From: Streptomyces eurocidicus
GTDB lineage: Bacteria > Actinomycetota > Actinomycetes > Streptomycetales > Streptomycetaceae
NCBI RefSeq assembly: GCF_002891295.1
Contig: NZ_LGUI01000001.1
Coordinates: 992,001 to 1,056,000, forward strand
Length of the DNA stretch: 64,000 nt
Reading direction: 5' to 3'
Positions within the stretch are counted from its first letter, which is position 1, and each line of letters starts with the position of its first letter. A model generated the notes under the pieces. The model was not told where the DNA came from and did not search any database. It saw only the letters and a list, made by a program, of their open reading frames with translations. Positions 1 to 9,702 of this stretch are shown in pieces. The translations under genes and the position numbers were made by a program.

Positions 1-2
1 TC

Positions 3-254
3 GCCCGTGAGCTGCTGGTGGAGGGGGTGTTCCGGCCGTCCGGGCACGGCGACGTGCGGGTATGGCCGACGCACACGGACGGGCGGAGCCTGGTGTGCAT
101 GGCGCTGTCCTCGCCGGACGGGGAGGCGCTGCTGGAGGCGCCCGCGTCACCGGTGGCGGCGTGGCTGGAGCGGACGCTGCGGGCGGTGGCGCCGGGGTCG
201 GAGCCGGAGCGGCTGGCACTGGACGAGGCGCTGCGCGAGCTGTTGGGGGCGTGA
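3..254 (+). CDS. ssgG: SsgA-family sporulation/cell-division protein, 3' end (likely SsgG)
   Basis: Only the last 83 codons are in the window; the frame is open from base 3 to a TGA at 252-254. The residues ARELLVEGVFRPSGHGDVRV and the following ALSSPDGEALLEAP are hallmark of SsgA-like proteins, small actinomycete proteins that control septum placement and spore maturation through the divisome. The family is about 140 residues, so roughly 55 N-terminal residues are missing. The SsgG assignment is an inference: from memory the S. coelicolor paralogue near hpd is SsgG. The family call is firm, the paralogue less so. Confidence 0.8.
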   Translation, partial: ARELLVEGVFRPSGHGDVRVWPTHTDGRSLVCMALSSPDGEALLEAPASPVAAWLERTLRAVAPGSEPERLALDEALRELLGA

Positions 255-344
255 CGGCGGCCGGGCCGGCGGGGCCGGAGGGGGTGGCAGCGGGCCGGCG
301 CCCTGTGGTACGGGCGGCCGGGGCGGGCCCCAAGTCCCGGTCGT

Positions 345-1712
345 TCAGAAGAGCTTGCCGGGGTTGAGGAGGCCCAGCGGGTCGAAGACCTGCTTGAGGG
401 AGCGCTGGAGCTCCAGCGCGACCGGGCCCAACTCGCGGGCCAGCCAGTCCTTCTTGAGCACGCCGACACCGTGTTCGCCGGTGATGGTGCCGCCCAGTTC
501 GAGGCCGAGGGCCATGATCTCGTCGAAGGACTCGCGGGCGCGGCGGGACTCGTCGGCGTCGGCGGGGTCGAAGCAGACGACGGGGTGGGTGTTGCCGTCG
601 CCGGCGTGGGCGCAGACGCCGATGAGGAGTCCGTGCTTGGCGGCGATCGCGGCGGTGCCGTCGAGCATGGCGGCGAGGGCGGAGCGGGGTACGCAGACGT
701 CGTCGATCATCGTGGCGGAGCGCAGGGCCTCCAGGGCGGGGAGGGTCATCCGGCGGGCCTGGAGGAGGAGGTCGGACTCGGCGGCGGAGTCGGCGGGCAC
801 GACCTCGGTGGCGCCCGCGGCGGTGCAGAGCTCCGCGACGGCGGCGAGGTCGGCGGCGGGGTCCGGGGTGTCGAAGGCGGCGAGGAGGAGGGCGGCGGTG
901 CTCTCCGGGAGGCCCATGTTCCCCAGGGCGTTGACGGCCTGGACGGAGGTGCGGTCCATCAGCTCCAGCAGGGAGGGGGCGTGGCCGCGGGCCATGATCT
1001 CGCAGACGGCCTCGCAGGCGGCGGCGACGGAGGGGAACTCGGCGGCCAGGGCGAGCTGTTCGGGCGGTGCGGGCTTGAGGGCGAGGACGGCCCGGACGAC
1101 GACGCCGAGGCTGCCCTCGGAGCCGACGAAGAGGCGGGTGAGGTCGTAGCCGGCGACGCCCTTGGCGGTGCGGCGGCCGGTGGTGAGCAGCCGTCCGTCG
1201 GCGAGGACGACGTCGAGGCCGAGGACGTATTCGGCGGTGACGCCGTACTTCACGCAGCACAGCCCGCCGGAGGCGGTGCCGATGTTGCCGCCGATGGTGC
1301 ACTGTTCCCAACTGGAGGGATCGGGCGGATAGTAGAGACCCTGTGCGGCGACGGCCCTGGAGAGCACGGCGTTGACGACGCCCGGCTCGACCACGGCGAT
1401 CCGGTCGACGGGATTGATCTCGATGATGCGGTCCATCTTGACGAGCGAGAGCAGGACGCAGCCGTCGGTGGCGTTGGCCGCGCCGGACAGCCCGGTGCGG
1501 GCTCCTTGCGGGACGACGGGGACGCGCAGGGCGGTGGCGGTGCGCATGACGTGCTGCACGTGTTCCACGGTGCGCGGGAGGACGACGGCGGCGGCGGTGC
1601 CCGCGTCGCAGAAGCTCGCCATGTCCTTGGCGTACACCCGTATGACGTCGGGGTCGGTGAGCACGGCCTCGGCGGGGAGGCCGGCGCGGAGGAGCTTGAT
1701 CAGATCGCCCAT
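345..1712 (-). CDS. FAD-linked oxidase, GlcD/glycolate oxidase subunit D-like
   Basis: A 455-residue flavoprotein of the vanillyl-alcohol oxidase fold. The PCMH-type FAD domain covers about residues 35-215, with the nucleotide-binding stretch CTIGGNIGTASGG at 138-150. The FAD-oxidase C-terminal domain follows, with HAGDGNTHPVV and GEHGVG motifs typical of D-lactate/glycolate dehydrogenases. Substrate is probably a 2-hydroxy acid, but D-lactate, glycolate or another acid cannot be told apart. The reading frame is open further upstream, but I chose the ATG of MGDLIKLLRAG because homologues start there and a GGGGAAG box precedes it. It stands alone between the SsgA-like gene and hpd. Confidence 0.85.
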   Translation of the reverse strand: MGDLIKLLRAGLPAEAVLTDPDVIRVYAKDMASFCDAGTAAAVVLPRTVEHVQHVMRTATALRVPVVPQGARTGLSGAANATDGCVLLSLVKMDRIIEINPVDRIAVVEPGVVNAVLSRAVAAQGLYYPPDPSSWEQCTIGGNIGTASGGLCCVKYGVTAEYVLGLDVVLADGRLLTTGRRTAKGVAGYDLTRLFVGSEGSLGVVVRAVLALKPAPPEQLALAAEFPSVAAACEAVCEIMARGHAPSLLELMDRTSVQAVNALGNMGLPESTAALLLAAFDTPDPAADLAAVAELCTAAGATEVVPADSAAESDLLLQARRMTLPALEALRSATMIDDVCVPRSALAAMLDGTAAIAAKHGLLIGVCAHAGDGNTHPVVCFDPADADESRRARESFDEIMALGLELGGTITGEHGVGVLKKDWLARELGPVALELQRSLKQVFDPLGLLNPGKLF

Positions 1713-1929
1713 GGGGGGTTTCTTCCCCGGCCCGGCCCGTCCCGTAACCGGAGCCGGGCCCTCGGTCCTCGGACGCCGGACGGGCCACAGGGGCCGGAGG
1801 GGCCGGGGCGCGCCCGGTCCTTCCGGAAAAGGGCGGCCCCGGCGAAATCCAGCCCGTCCGGCGCTTGAGGACATCAGTAAGGCCCGCCCCCGCTCGGGGG
1901 CACCTCTCCCGCCGGGCCCCGTGAACCGG
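1713..1929. repeat. Intergenic with half-copy of a dispersed CCCGTCCGGCGCTTGAG repeat
   Basis: The 217-base gap holds no gene. At 1852-1872 it carries the arm CAGCCCGTCCGGCGCTTGAG, a common dispersed Streptomyces intergenic sequence. A second, palindromic copy of the CCGGACGGGCTG arm lies at 13185-13212 in this window. Confidence 0.5.
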
Positions 1930-3193
<1,264 letters not shown>

Positions 3194-3661
3194 ATGGCGA
3201 TCGATCGTTTGGACGGCCGGCTGATCGAGCTGCTCGCGGAGGAGCCGCGTATCGGGGTGCTGGAGGCGTCCCGCCGGCTGGGCGTGGCGCGCGGCACCGT
3301 GCAGGCGCGGCTGGACCGTTTGCAGACGCAGGGGGTGATCCGCGGCTTCGGGCCGGAGGTGGACCCGGCGGCGCTGGGCTATCCGGTGACCGCGTTCGCC
3401 ACGCTGGAGATCAAGCAGGGGCAGGGCGCGGACGTGCGGACGCACCTGGCGACCGTGCCGGAGGTGCTGGAGCTGCACACCACCACCGGGCACGGCGACA
3501 TGCTCTGCCGGCTGGTCGCCCGCTCGAACGCCGACCTCCAGCGTGTGATCGACCGGGTTGTGGGTTTTGATGGCATCGTGCGGGCCTCCACGGCGATCGT
3601 GATGGAGAACGCGGTGCCGCTGAGGATCATCCCGCTGGTGAAGCAGGCGTCGGAGGACTGA
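3194..3661 (+). CDS. Lrp/AsnC family transcriptional regulator
   Basis: A 155-residue regulator. An N-terminal winged helix-turn-helix (about residues 4-55, with the recognition region ASRRLGVARGTVQARLDRL) is followed by an alpha/beta RAM (regulator of amino acid metabolism) domain at about 65-145. Family members form octamers that bind an amino acid or related acid. Start ATG is set by GGAGG eight bases upstream. Divergence from hpd suggests control of tyrosine catabolism, perhaps with 4-hydroxyphenylpyruvate or tyrosine as effector; that is inference. The following ABC operon is on the same strand 55 bases downstream but has its own ribosome site. Confidence 0.92.
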   Translation: MAIDRLDGRLIELLAEEPRIGVLEASRRLGVARGTVQARLDRLQTQGVIRGFGPEVDPAALGYPVTAFATLEIKQGQGADVRTHLATVPEVLELHTTTGHGDMLCRLVARSNADLQRVIDRVVGFDGIVRASTAIVMENAVPLRIIPLVKQASED

Positions 3662-3715
3662 CCCAGGAAACCTGCGGCCGGGAGCCGGAGGACCGACAGC
3701 GGCGAGGAGTGCCGG

Positions 3716-4363
3716 GTGACCTTCTGGGAGTACGTCGGCAGCCGGCACGAACAGTTGCTGGCGGACACGTACCAGCACGCCGGCGCGGTGTTCCAGTGCA
3801 TGGTCGTGGCCACGCTGATCGGGGTGGCGATCGGGGTGCTCACGTACCGCAGCGAGTGGGCGGGCAATCTCGCGGTCACCGCGACCGCGACGGTCCTCAC
3901 CGTCCCGTCCCTGGCCCTGATCGGCCTGCTGATCCCGGTCACCGGCCTGGGCGTGGCCCCGACGGTCACGGCGCTGGTGCTCTACGGGCTGCTGCCGGTC
4001 GTCCGGAACGCGATCGTGGGGCTGCGCGGGGTGGACCCCTCGCTGGTCGACGCCGCGACGGGCATCGGCATGTCGCGCGTCGCCCGGCTGTTCCGGGTGG
4101 AGCTGCCGCTCGCCTGGCCGCCGATCCTCACCGGGATCCGGGTGGCGACCCAGATGCTGATGGGCATCGCGGCCATCGCGGCGTACGCCTCCGGGCCGGG
4201 GCTCGGCAACGAGATCTTCCGCGGCATCTCGTCCCTGGGCAGCGCCAACGCGCTCAACCAGGTGCTGGCCGGGACGCTCGGCATCATCGTGCTCGCCCTG
4301 CTCTTCGACGCCGCGTACGTCCTGATCGGCCGGCTGACCATCCCGAGGGGGATCCGTGCCTGA
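3716..4363 (+). CDS. Glycine betaine/choline ABC permease (OpuCB/ProW type)
   Basis: A 215-residue inner-membrane permease with about five or six hydrophobic segments. The cytoplasmic EAA loop reads VDAATGIGMSRVARLFRVELP around residues 110-130 and couples to the ATPase. Length and loop fit OpuCB-like permeases for glycine betaine, choline or related osmolytes. GTG start follows GGCGAGGAG. Its last eight bases overlap the ATPase gene, and it is the first gene of a four-gene operon (permease, ATPase, permease, binding lipoprotein). Confidence 0.9.
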   Translation: MTFWEYVGSRHEQLLADTYQHAGAVFQCMVVATLIGVAIGVLTYRSEWAGNLAVTATATVLTVPSLALIGLLIPVTGLGVAPTVTALVLYGLLPVVRNAIVGLRGVDPSLVDAATGIGMSRVARLFRVELPLAWPPILTGIRVATQMLMGIAAIAAYASGPGLGNEIFRGISSLGSANALNQVLAGTLGIIVLALLFDAAYVLIGRLTIPRGIRA

Positions 4364-5672
4364 GCCCGAGCCCGTGTCCGAGCCCGTGTCCGGGGGCACG
4401 CCCGGGGCCGCGCCCGCCGCGGGAAACCCCTCCGGTGCCACGATCGAGCTGGAGAACCTCACCAAGCGCTACCCCGGCAACCCCGCGCCCGCCGTCGACT
4501 GCGTCAATATGGAGATCAAGGCGGGCGAGCTGGTGGTCTTCGTGGGCCCGTCCGGCTGCGGCAAGACCACCACCATGAAGATGATCAACAGGCTGATCGA
4601 GCCGACGTCGGGCCGGATCCGGATCGACGACGAGGACGTCACCGACATGGACCCGGTGAAGCTGCGCCGCAAGATCGGCTACGCCATCCAGTCCTCGGGG
4701 CTCTTCCCCCATATGACCGTCGCGCAGAACATCGCGCTCGTGCCGAGGATGACCGGCTGGTCCAAGGGCCGGACCGACGCCCGGGTGGAGGAGATGCTCG
4801 ACCTGGTGGGGCTGGACCCGGGCGAGTTCCGGGGCCGCTATCCGCGGCAGCTGTCCGGCGGGCAGCAGCAGCGCGTCGGGGTCGCCCGCGCGCTCGCCGC
4901 CGATCCGCCCGTCCTCCTGATGGACGAGCCCTTCGGCGCGGTCGACCCGATCACCCGCGACCACCTCCAGGACGAGCTGATCCGGCTCCAGCACGAGCTG
5001 CACAAGACGATCGTCTTCGTCACCCACGACTTCGACGAGGCCATCAAGCTCGGCGACCGGATCGCGGTGCTCCGGGAGCGCTCGCACATCGCCCAGTTCG
5101 ACACCCCCGAGGCGATCCTCACCAACCCGGCCGACGACTTCGTCTCCGGCTTCGTCGGCGCGGGCGCGGCCCTCAAACGGCTCAACCTCACCCGGGTACG
5201 GGACGTGGAGATCGTGGACGTGCCCACGGCCGCCGTCGACGACCCTCTCCAGTCCATCTTCGACAAGCTCCGCGCGGGCACCACCAACGAGGTGCTGCTC
5301 CTGGACCGCCACCGCCGCCCGTACAAATGGCTGCGCCGGGGCGACCTGATGCGCGCCCGGGGCTCGCTGGCCCGGGCGGGGACCCTCGTGCACGACACGG
5401 TCACCCGGGACGCGACGCTGCGCGACGCCCTGGAGGCGGTGCTCACGGACAACGCCGGGCGGGTCCCGGTGACCGGGCGGCGCGGCGAGTACGAGGGCGT
5501 CGTCGACATGGAGACGCTGATGAACTCGGTGCACGAGCTGCTGGAGGAGGACCGGCTCGACGCGGTCGAGCACCAGCACCGGCTGGAGGAGCAGCGCGCC
5601 CAGCAGACCCGGCAGGAGCAGGAGGGCGCGCCGCCCGACCCGCCGCCGGACGGGCCGGAGGGCCTCCGGTGA
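4356..5672 (+). CDS. Glycine betaine/choline ABC transporter ATPase with CBS region (OpuCA/ProV type)
   Basis: A 438-residue ATPase. Walker A is GPSGCGKTT (about residue 65), the signature is LSGGQQQRVGVARAL (about 165), Walker B is LLMDEPFGAVD (about 188) and the switch His lies in VTHDFDEA. After residue 280 a CBS-type tandem follows, which in OpuA/OpuCA senses ionic strength or cyclic-di-AMP; that sensor role is family knowledge, not shown here. GTG start overlaps the preceding permease; the stop overlaps the next GTG (GTGA). The proline-rich tail after about 410 is probably disordered. Confidence 0.94.
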   Translation: MPEPEPVSEPVSGGTPGAAPAAGNPSGATIELENLTKRYPGNPAPAVDCVNMEIKAGELVVFVGPSGCGKTTTMKMINRLIEPTSGRIRIDDEDVTDMDPVKLRRKIGYAIQSSGLFPHMTVAQNIALVPRMTGWSKGRTDARVEEMLDLVGLDPGEFRGRYPRQLSGGQQQRVGVARALAADPPVLLMDEPFGAVDPITRDHLQDELIRLQHELHKTIVFVTHDFDEAIKLGDRIAVLRERSHIAQFDTPEAILTNPADDFVSGFVGAGAALKRLNLTRVRDVEIVDVPTAAVDDPLQSIFDKLRAGTTNEVLLLDRHRRPYKWLRRGDLMRARGSLARAGTLVHDTVTRDATLRDALEAVLTDNAGRVPVTGRRGEYEGVVDMETLMNSVHELLEEDRLDAVEHQHRLEEQRAQQTRQEQEGAPPDPPPDGPEGLR

Positions 5673-6571
5673 CACGGCACGGGGACGGGCGGCGGCCGGC
5701 CGGGGAGCACGAGGTGCGGGGCATCGCCTTCAGCGACCCCGGCGAGGCCGTGGAGCCGGAGCCGCCCGAGGAACCGGGGCCGCCCGCCGGGGAGCCCGCC
5801 GGCCCCCGGCGGATCACCTGGCAGCGGCTCGTCGTCCTGCCGGCCGTCGTGGCCGCCGTCCTGCTGGCGACCTGGCTGTGGTTCCGGGGCGCCGAGCTCG
5901 ACTCCATCGCCGAGAACTCCCTCGCGGGCGGCAACGTCTGGCTGCGGCTGCGCCAGCACATCTCGCTGACGGTCGTGTCGACCTTCTTCGTCCTGATCAT
6001 CGCGATCCCGCTGGGCGTGCTGCTCACCCGCCGCCGGCTGCGGCCCGCGGCGCCCCTGGTGATGGCCCTCGCCAACATCGGCCAGGCCACCCCCGCGATC
6101 GGCCTGCTGGCGCTGCTGGTGATCTGGCTGGGCATCGGCACCCGGGCCGCGCTGATCGGCATCGTCGTCTACGCGGTGCTGCCCGTCCTCGCCAACACCG
6201 TCGCGGGGCTGCGGGCCATCGACCCGACGCTGGTGGAGGCCGCGCGCGGGATCGGCATGTCGGCCGCCGGGGTGCTGCGCAAGGTCGAACTGCCACTGGC
6301 CGTACCGCTGATCCTCGCCGGGGTGCGCACCGCGCTCGTCCTCAACGTGGGCACGGCGACGCTCGCCTACTTCGGCGGGGGCGGCGGGCTCGGCGACCTG
6401 ATCGCCTCGGGCATCACCAACCAGCGGATGCCGGTGCTGGTGCTGGGGTCGGTGCTGACCGTGGCGCTGGCGCTGCTGGTCGACTGGCTGGCGTCGCTGG
6501 CGGAGGTGTTGCTGCGCCCGCGCGGGCTGGATCCGGCCGGCCCCGGCGGGGCGAGGGATGGCGGGGCATGA
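5669..6571 (+). CDS. Second glycine betaine/choline ABC permease (OpuCD type)
   Basis: A 300-residue permease with a long acidic, proline-rich cytoplasmic N-terminus (about 50 residues) and then about six membrane segments. The coupling loop is LVEAARGIGMSAAGVLRKVELP. It pairs with the 3716-4363 permease to form the heterodimeric channel. I chose the GTG at 5669, which forms a GTGA overlap with the ATPase stop. The frame is open upstream without a plausible start, and internal GTG at 5714 is an alternative. Its stop overlaps the binding-protein ATG by four bases. Confidence 0.88.
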   Translation: MTRHGDGRRPAGEHEVRGIAFSDPGEAVEPEPPEEPGPPAGEPAGPRRITWQRLVVLPAVVAAVLLATWLWFRGAELDSIAENSLAGGNVWLRLRQHISLTVVSTFFVLIIAIPLGVLLTRRRLRPAAPLVMALANIGQATPAIGLLALLVIWLGIGTRAALIGIVVYAVLPVLANTVAGLRAIDPTLVEAARGIGMSAAGVLRKVELPLAVPLILAGVRTALVLNVGTATLAYFGGGGGLGDLIASGITNQRMPVLVLGSVLTVALALLVDWLASLAEVLLRPRGLDPAGPGGARDGGA

Positions 6572-7551
6572 GATGGCGCACGGCCGCCGCGGCGGCGTTC
6601 GCGGGCCTGCTGCTCTCCCCCGTCGCCCTCGCGGGATGCGGGCTGACCAGCGGTTCCCCGATGGTCGACGACGTCCGGCCGGGCTCCGTCGGGCAGGGGC
6701 TGCCGCTCAAGGGCGCCGGCCTGACCGTCACCTCCAAGAACTTCAGCGAGAACATCGTGCTGGGCCAGATCATGGGCCTGGCCTTCGAGGCGGCCGGTGC
6801 GGACGTCCTCGACCGGACCAACATCCAGGGGTCGATCGGCGCCCGGGAGGCGATCCGGTCGGGCGGCGCGGACGCCATGTACGAGTACACCGGCACCGCC
6901 TGGATCACCTATCTGGGCAACGACAAGCCGATCGCGGACCCCCGCGCGCAGTGGCGGGCCGTGGCCGACGCGGACGTCCGCAACGGCATCGTCTGGCTGC
7001 CGCCCTCCTCGCTCGACAACACCTACGCGCTGGCGCTGAACCGGGCGAACGAGAAGAAGTACGGCACCCGGACGCTCTCGGACGTCGCCCGGCTGTCCCG
7101 GAGCGACCCCGGGGCGGTGACGCTGTGCGTGGAGAGCGAGTTCGCGGCCCGCGACGACGGGCTGCCGGGCATGGCGAAGGCGTACGGCATGCGGGTGCCG
7201 GCGTCGAGCGTGCGGAAGATGGACGGCGGGATCGTCTACACCCAGGTCTCCGGGGGCTCCTCGTGCACCTTCGGCGAGGTCTTCACCACGGACGGCCGGA
7301 TCAGGGCGATGAACCTCGTCGTGATGCGGGACGACAAGCACTTCTTCCCCAACTACAACGCCGCTCCCGAGATCAACGCCAAGGCGATGCGGAAGTACCC
7401 GGCGATCAAGGACGTGCTGGACCCGATCACGGCGAAGCTGACCAACGACGTGGCCCAGGAGCTCAACGCGAAGGTGGACGTGGACGGCGAGGACCCGCAC
7501 CGGGTGGCCAAGGACTGGCTGGTGCGGGAGGGGTTCATCCGCGAGGGCTGA
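6568..7551 (+). CDS. Glycine betaine/choline-binding lipoprotein (OpuCC/ProX type)
   Basis: A 327-residue solute-binding protein. The N-terminus is a lipoprotein signal: basic MRWRT, hydrophobic core, then the lipobox LAGC with Cys24 as lipidation site. The mature OpuAC-like domain starts at LTVTSKNFSENIVLGQIM and contains the two lobes with GAREAIRSGGADAMYEYTGT. Last gene of the operon, so the ligand is delivered to the two permeases. Probably takes up a compatible solute for osmoprotection; which quaternary amine is unknown. Confidence 0.92.
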   Translation: MRWRTAAAAAFAGLLLSPVALAGCGLTSGSPMVDDVRPGSVGQGLPLKGAGLTVTSKNFSENIVLGQIMGLAFEAAGADVLDRTNIQGSIGAREAIRSGGADAMYEYTGTAWITYLGNDKPIADPRAQWRAVADADVRNGIVWLPPSSLDNTYALALNRANEKKYGTRTLSDVARLSRSDPGAVTLCVESEFAARDDGLPGMAKAYGMRVPASSVRKMDGGIVYTQVSGGSSCTFGEVFTTDGRIRAMNLVVMRDDKHFFPNYNAAPEINAKAMRKYPAIKDVLDPITAKLTNDVAQELNAKVDVDGEDPHRVAKDWLVREGFIREG

Positions 7552-7558
7552 GCGGGCA

Positions 7559-7575
7559 GCGCCCCGAAGGGGCGC
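7559..7575 (+). terminator. Hairpin within a dispersed GCGCCCCGAAGGGGCGCGGGG repeat
   Basis: GCGCCCC-GAA-GGGGCGC forms a perfect 7-bp stem eight bases after the binding-protein stop. The sequence continuing GGGGAACCGCGCGACCG is a familiar Streptomyces intergenic repeat. It sits between convergent genes, so it could terminate the ABC operon, although no T-tract follows. Confidence 0.55.
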
Positions 7576-7638
7576 GGGGAACCGCGCGACCGGCCACGAC
7601 GCACCCGCGGACGGCGCACCGGACTTTGAGCGGAGTGC

Positions 7639-8460
7639 TCAGCAGGCCGGGACCTCGTCCTCCCGCCCCGACGCCAGGGCCCGCAGGGACGTCACCGCGT
7701 CGCCCAGCTTCTCGACGGGGACCAGACGCAGCCCCTTGGGGAGGTTGGCCCGCGCGTCCGAGCACTCCCCCTTCGGCACCAGGAAAACGGTGGCGCCGTC
7801 GCGCCGGGCGGCCTGGGTCTTCAGCGGTACGCCGCCGACCGCGCCCACGGTGCCGTCCGGCTCGATCGTGCCCGTACCGGCGATCGTCCGGCCGCCGGTG
7901 AGGTCGCCGCCGCGGCCGTCGCCGTCGATCCTGTCGATGATCCCGAGGGTGAAGAGCAGTCCGGCGCTGGGGCCGCCGATGTCGGCGAGGCTGAGCCCGA
8001 TCTTCACGTCCTTCGGCGACTTCCGCAGATAGCGCAGGGCGGCCTGCGAGGCGGCGGCCTGCGACTCCTTCATCTCGGCGGCGTTGTGCTCCGAGACCTC
8101 CTGGTCGGAGTCGCCGACGGGGTAGACGGAGTCGCGCGGCATCACGGCGCGGTCGGTGCGGAACCAGTTGCTCACGACGTCGGTCAGGCTGACGTCCACA
8201 TGCGGCCCGGTCGCCACGATCGTGGTCATGCGCAGCTCGCCCTTGGTGGCGCGGGTGCCCGTGCCCTCGACGGTGATCACCGGCTTGCCCTTGTCCGTCC
8301 CCAGGACGTTCACGGTCGAGCCCGGCTGCGCGAGCGAGAACGGCAGGGGTACGAGCGCGGCCACCGCGAACAGGGCGACGACGGGCGCGGCGCAGACCGC
8401 GAGGGTCCGGGCGCGTCCCGGCGTGCGGGAGAGCAGGGCGGTCAGAGTCGGAGCTGGCAT
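7639..8460 (-). CDS. Membrane-anchored Lon-type (S16) serine protease, YlbL-like without clear PDZ domain
   Basis: A 273-residue protein. Residues about 20-42 form one transmembrane segment, and the remainder is predicted outside the cytoplasm. The S16 domain holds the Ser of IGGPSAGLLFTLG and the Lys of VGGVPLKTQAARRDGATVFLVP, the Ser/Lys dyad of Lon-type proteases. YlbL-family proteins are usually about 340 residues with a PDZ domain between anchor and protease. Here only about 90 residues lie between them and no PDZ signature is visible. Role is probably cell-envelope protein turnover. It is convergent with the ABC operon. Confidence 0.82.
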   Translation of the reverse strand: MPAPTLTALLSRTPGRARTLAVCAAPVVALFAVAALVPLPFSLAQPGSTVNVLGTDKGKPVITVEGTGTRATKGELRMTTIVATGPHVDVSLTDVVSNWFRTDRAVMPRDSVYPVGDSDQEVSEHNAAEMKESQAAASQAALRYLRKSPKDVKIGLSLADIGGPSAGLLFTLGIIDRIDGDGRGGDLTGGRTIAGTGTIEPDGTVGAVGGVPLKTQAARRDGATVFLVPKGECSDARANLPKGLRLVPVEKLGDAVTSLRALASGREDEVPAC

Positions 8461-8545
8461 GCAAGCGAATCTAGTTCACTCCCGCCCCTGCCGTGACAGG
8501 CAACCCTCGTGGTGCGGGCCGGGACGCGGCCCGGCCCGCCGGCGG

Positions 8546-9187
8546 TCACCGCAGCGCGTCGGCCACCTCCTTGGCCGCCTCCATCACCCGGGGGCCCACG
8601 CGGTCCGGGATGGAGTCGCAGAGCATGACGACGCCCACGCTGCCCTCGATGCCCAGGACGCCGAGCAGGGGCGCCGCCGCACCGCTGGCACCGGCCTCCA
8701 GTTCGCCGTGGGTGAGGGCGTACCCGGGGTTGTCGGTCTCGCCCCGGCGGGCCGCGAGTATGGCCCGGCCGGCCGCCCCCCGGTCCAGCGGATGGCGGAA
8801 CCCGGCCCGGTAGGCCACGTGGTAGTCCGTCCACGTCGGCTCGACGACGGCCACCGCGAGCGCCTCGGTGCCGTCGACGAGCGTGAGGTGGGCGGTGGCC
8901 CCGATGTCCTCGGCCAGGGACCGCAGTGCGGGCAGGGCGGCCTCCCGGACCAGCGGGTGCACCTGGCGGCCGAGCCGCAGCACCCCCAGGCCGACCCTGG
9001 CCCGGCCGCCGATGTCACGGCGGACGAGCGCGTGCTGCTCCAGTGTGGCGAGCAGCCGGTAGACCACCGTCCGGTTGACCCCGAGCTTGGTGGAAAGCTC
9101 GGTGACGGTCAGCCCGTGATCGGTGTCGGCGAGCAGTTTGAGGACACGCAGTCCCCGGTCGAGCGTCTGTGAGGTCTCCGCGGTCAC
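8546..9187 (-). CDS. IclR family transcriptional regulator
   Basis: A 213-residue regulator. The winged helix (about residues 8-65, core LSTKLGVNRTVVYRLLATLE) is followed by the IclR effector-binding GAF-like domain (about 75-210), with ATAHLTLVDGTEALAVAVVE and PLDRGAAGRAILA. The frame opens further upstream to 9295. I chose the GTG of VTAETSQTLDRGL because GGAGGAG lies at ideal spacing before it and the upstream residues are arginine-rich noise. No divergent target gene is adjacent, so its regulon is unknown. Confidence 0.88.
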   Translation of the reverse strand: MTAETSQTLDRGLRVLKLLADTDHGLTVTELSTKLGVNRTVVYRLLATLEQHALVRRDIGGRARVGLGVLRLGRQVHPLVREAALPALRSLAEDIGATAHLTLVDGTEALAVAVVEPTWTDYHVAYRAGFRHPLDRGAAGRAILAARRGETDNPGYALTHGELEAGASGAAAPLLGVLGIEGSVGVVMLCDSIPDRVGPRVMEAAKEVADALR

Positions 9188-9702
9188 GGCGCCCCTCCTC
9201 CGATGAGTGGCGGCCCTTCGTCGCGGTGGGGTGCGCCCCCGGTCCCGTTCCGGCAGCGCGCGAGGAGAGGCCGCCGGCCGCTTTTCGCTTGGCACCGGCT
9301 GCGCTCCGCGGCGGCGCTGCCACGGGGCGTGTGCGTGACCGGCACCGTAGCGCCGCCGGTCCGCTCAGCGGAAGAGTCTGCCCGCGATCCGGGCACGGTG
9401 GGGCGGATTTACGAATACCGGGGGCCGGATCCCACTATGCGGACGGCTGTCGGTGCCGCCGGGCCTGCGACGGGGGCGTCCCGTACGCCGGCCGCACACC
9501 GGCCGGGCCGGAACCGCCGCGGGCCGGTGGCCGTGCGCGGCCGGTTCCGGCCCGGCCGGGGGCGCCTCCCGGCGGCGGCCGGGAGGCGGCGGCCGGGAGG
9601 CAGCGGCCGGGAGGCAGCGGCCGGGAGGCAGCGGCCGGGAGGCAGCGGCCGGGAGGCGGGGACGACGCGGGAGCGGACCGCTCCGCGCCTCGTCCGTACG
9701 CG
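9188..9702. other. 515-base gap without a gene
   Basis: I see no coding frame with ribosome site or family resemblance here. The gap presumably holds the IclR promoter. It includes an AT-richer stretch near 9405-9440 (TTTACGAATACC) and a GC-rich 14-bp tandem array described separately. Confidence 0.5.
9573..9656. repeat. Six-unit tandem repeat of CAGCGGCCGGGAGG (14 bp)
   Basis: Four identical units occupy 9601-9656, and two units with A-to-G at position 2 occupy 9573-9600. There are no spacers, so it is not a CRISPR array. It lies about 50 bases past the stop of the leftward helicase gene. Copy number is likely variable between strains by slippage. Confidence 0.9.

Noticed and set aside
7..1149. 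Long plus-strand open frames over the FAD oxidase gene
   Set aside because: Arg/Gly/Ser-rich, no ribosome site or family motifs; they are high-GC antisense shadows of a clear minus-strand gene.
9573..9656. Possible CRISPR array
   Set aside because: Units are 14 bp, contiguous and without spacers.
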